Below are positions 63,330 to 64,000 of a stretch of DNA of 64,000 bases, in pieces (position 1 is the first letter of the stretch; every line of letters starts with the position of its first letter). Origin of the DNA: Plasmodiophora brassicae (taxonomy: Eukaryota > Endomyxa > Phytomyxea > Plasmodiophorida > Plasmodiophoridae). The position numbers and the translations under genes were made by a program. A model generated the notes under the pieces. It was not told the origin of the DNA. It was given only the letters and a program-made list of their open reading frames with translations, and searched no databases. The stretch lies in assembly GCA_039704465.1 (NCBI GenBank), contig JASFAU010000002.1:1550001-1614000 (forward strand), written 5' to 3'.

Positions 63330-64000
63330 TTAATGGGCGGGCATGCGCTCCGCGAAATAGTTCTGTCGGCGGGTCCGCTCGATGCGCTCCTCGCGGGCGT
63401 AGAGCAGCGCGGAGATCTCGGCGTCGACGGCGGCGGACAGCGACTTGTTCTCGCGCAGGTCGAGGTACGAGATCATGGCGTTGTCGCGGACCTCCTGCAG
63501 CAGGCGAGCGCCGGCGTCGTCTTCCGGGACGCAGTCGTTCCCGGATACGTCGATGCTTGTTAGCGCGTTGCCGTGGTGGATCAGGTCGACCAGAGCGGCT
63601 TGCGAGTGCGCGCCCAGGCCGTTACAGCTTAGGTTCAGCGACTCCAGCGTGTTGTTGTCGATGAGGCCACGCAGCAGGGCAGCGCCGCCTTGATCGCCAA
63701 CGTCGTTCAAGCGTAGCGACAGCTCCTGCAGCGTCGCGTTCTTCGACAGGGCGTGACCGAGGGCGGCACCTCCCTCGCCGCTGATACAGTTGTCCGCCAG
63801 GTTCAACGAGATCAGGACGCTGTCGTGCGTCAGCATCTCGGCCAGCTTCACGGCCCCGTCATTCGAAATGCGGTTGTGCGACAGATCTGTCACGTAGAAT
63901 AAGTGAAAGGCACTTACGAAAACGGCACGTGTCCGCCCATACCGAGACACGTCACGGTCTGGTTCCCGGTAAGGCCCCTCATGAGCAACCCGAGCAGCTC
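63330..64000 (-). CDS. RNH1/DRC5-like leucine-rich-repeat protein, C-terminal part
   Basis: Two exons (63943-64000 and 63330-63886) join as TVTCLDLSHNRIS across a 56-nt intron; the N-terminus is beyond the right edge. At least five 28-residue ribonuclease-inhibitor-type LRRs are visible (SLNLADNCISGEGGAALGHA; ELSLRLNDVGDQGGAALLRG; SLNLSCNGLGAHSQAALVDL; SIDVSGNDCVPEDDAGARLL). They are followed by MISYLDLRENKSLSAAVDAE and a charged tail. This ending recalls TCTE1/DRC5 of the axonemal nexin-dynein regulatory complex, which would imply a flagellated stage, but many other LRR proteins share the repeat type. Confidence 0.7.
   Translation of the reverse strand, partial: AARVAHEGPYREPDRDVSRYGRTRAVFVSAFHLFYVTDLSHNRISNDGAVKLAEMLTHDSVLISLNLADNCISGEGGAALGHALSKNATLQELSLRLNDVGDQGGAALLRGLIDNNTLESLNLSCNGLGAHSQAALVDLIHHGNALTSIDVSGNDCVPEDDAGARLLQEVRDNAMISYLDLRENKSLSAAVDAEISALLYAREERIERTRRQNYFAERMPAH

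Noticed and set aside
62170..63333. 387-codon plus-strand frame
   Set aside because: Antisense over the ferredoxin gene; composition is GC-driven, and the ferredoxin Cys motif and splice sites lie on the other strand.

Overview
This is GC-rich, gene-dense nuclear DNA from a compact eukaryotic genome. The genes are ordinary eukaryotic cell machinery: GPI transamidase, TRAPP, Tvp23, copine, P4-ATPase, PI-PLC, KRR1/RRP12/nucleolin and a mitochondrial ferredoxin. Most are split by very short GT-AG introns. More than 30 introns that I placed by restoring conserved protein sequence are 47-123 nt, mostly 50-70, often with a CTAAC or CTGAC branch-like motif near the 3' end. Intergenic gaps are commonly 100-700 bp. 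The mix (copine, FAM76-type zinc ribbon, EIPR1, perilipin-like, possible flagellar DRC5-like LRR, plus fungal or bacterial-looking families) suggests a protist. A plasmodiophorid-like rhizarian such as Plasmodiophora would fit the compactness, but that is inference and untested.

Layout. 1-5.3 kb: 3' part of a helical-repeat gene (runs off the left edge), an LtrA-like membrane protein, and VID27. 5.6-9.2 kb: two divergent S10 serine carboxypeptidases. 9.5-16.2 kb: PIG-T, uroporphyrinogen decarboxylase, an orphan membrane protein, KRR1. 16.3-18.5 kb: copine. 18.5-26.4 kb: accessory island with six single-exon paralogues of a small secreted protein family that I do not recognise, interrupted by a 470-bp near-perfect inverted repeat. 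27.5-40.8 kb: nucleolin-like RNA-binding protein, P4-ATPase, a FAM76 zinc-ribbon/F-box/LRR fusion, PI-PLC-delta, TVP23. 41-46 kb: a recent tandem duplication of a secretory-pathway protein resembling CmcJ-type oxygenases, with 15-bp minisatellites expanded in one copy. 46.3-51.3 kb: RRP12 divergent from a peroxisomal 2-hydroxyacid oxidase. 51.6-55.2 kb: tandem DUF7918-like genes ending in a SUMO-interaction-like motif, plus a broken third copy. 55.3-64 kb: TRAPPC2L, perilipin-like, EIPR1, CCCH/SAM protein, a small unknown, mitochondrial [2Fe-2S] ferredoxin, and an LRR protein running off the right edge.

Two things stand out. The first is the clustered family of about 205-223-residue secreted proteins with a shared C-terminal VPDG-PP-FGR signature. 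The second is a repeated CGGAGTCCG element just upstream of all three ribosome-biogenesis genes in the window (KRR1, nucleolin-like, RRP12), a candidate regulon motif.
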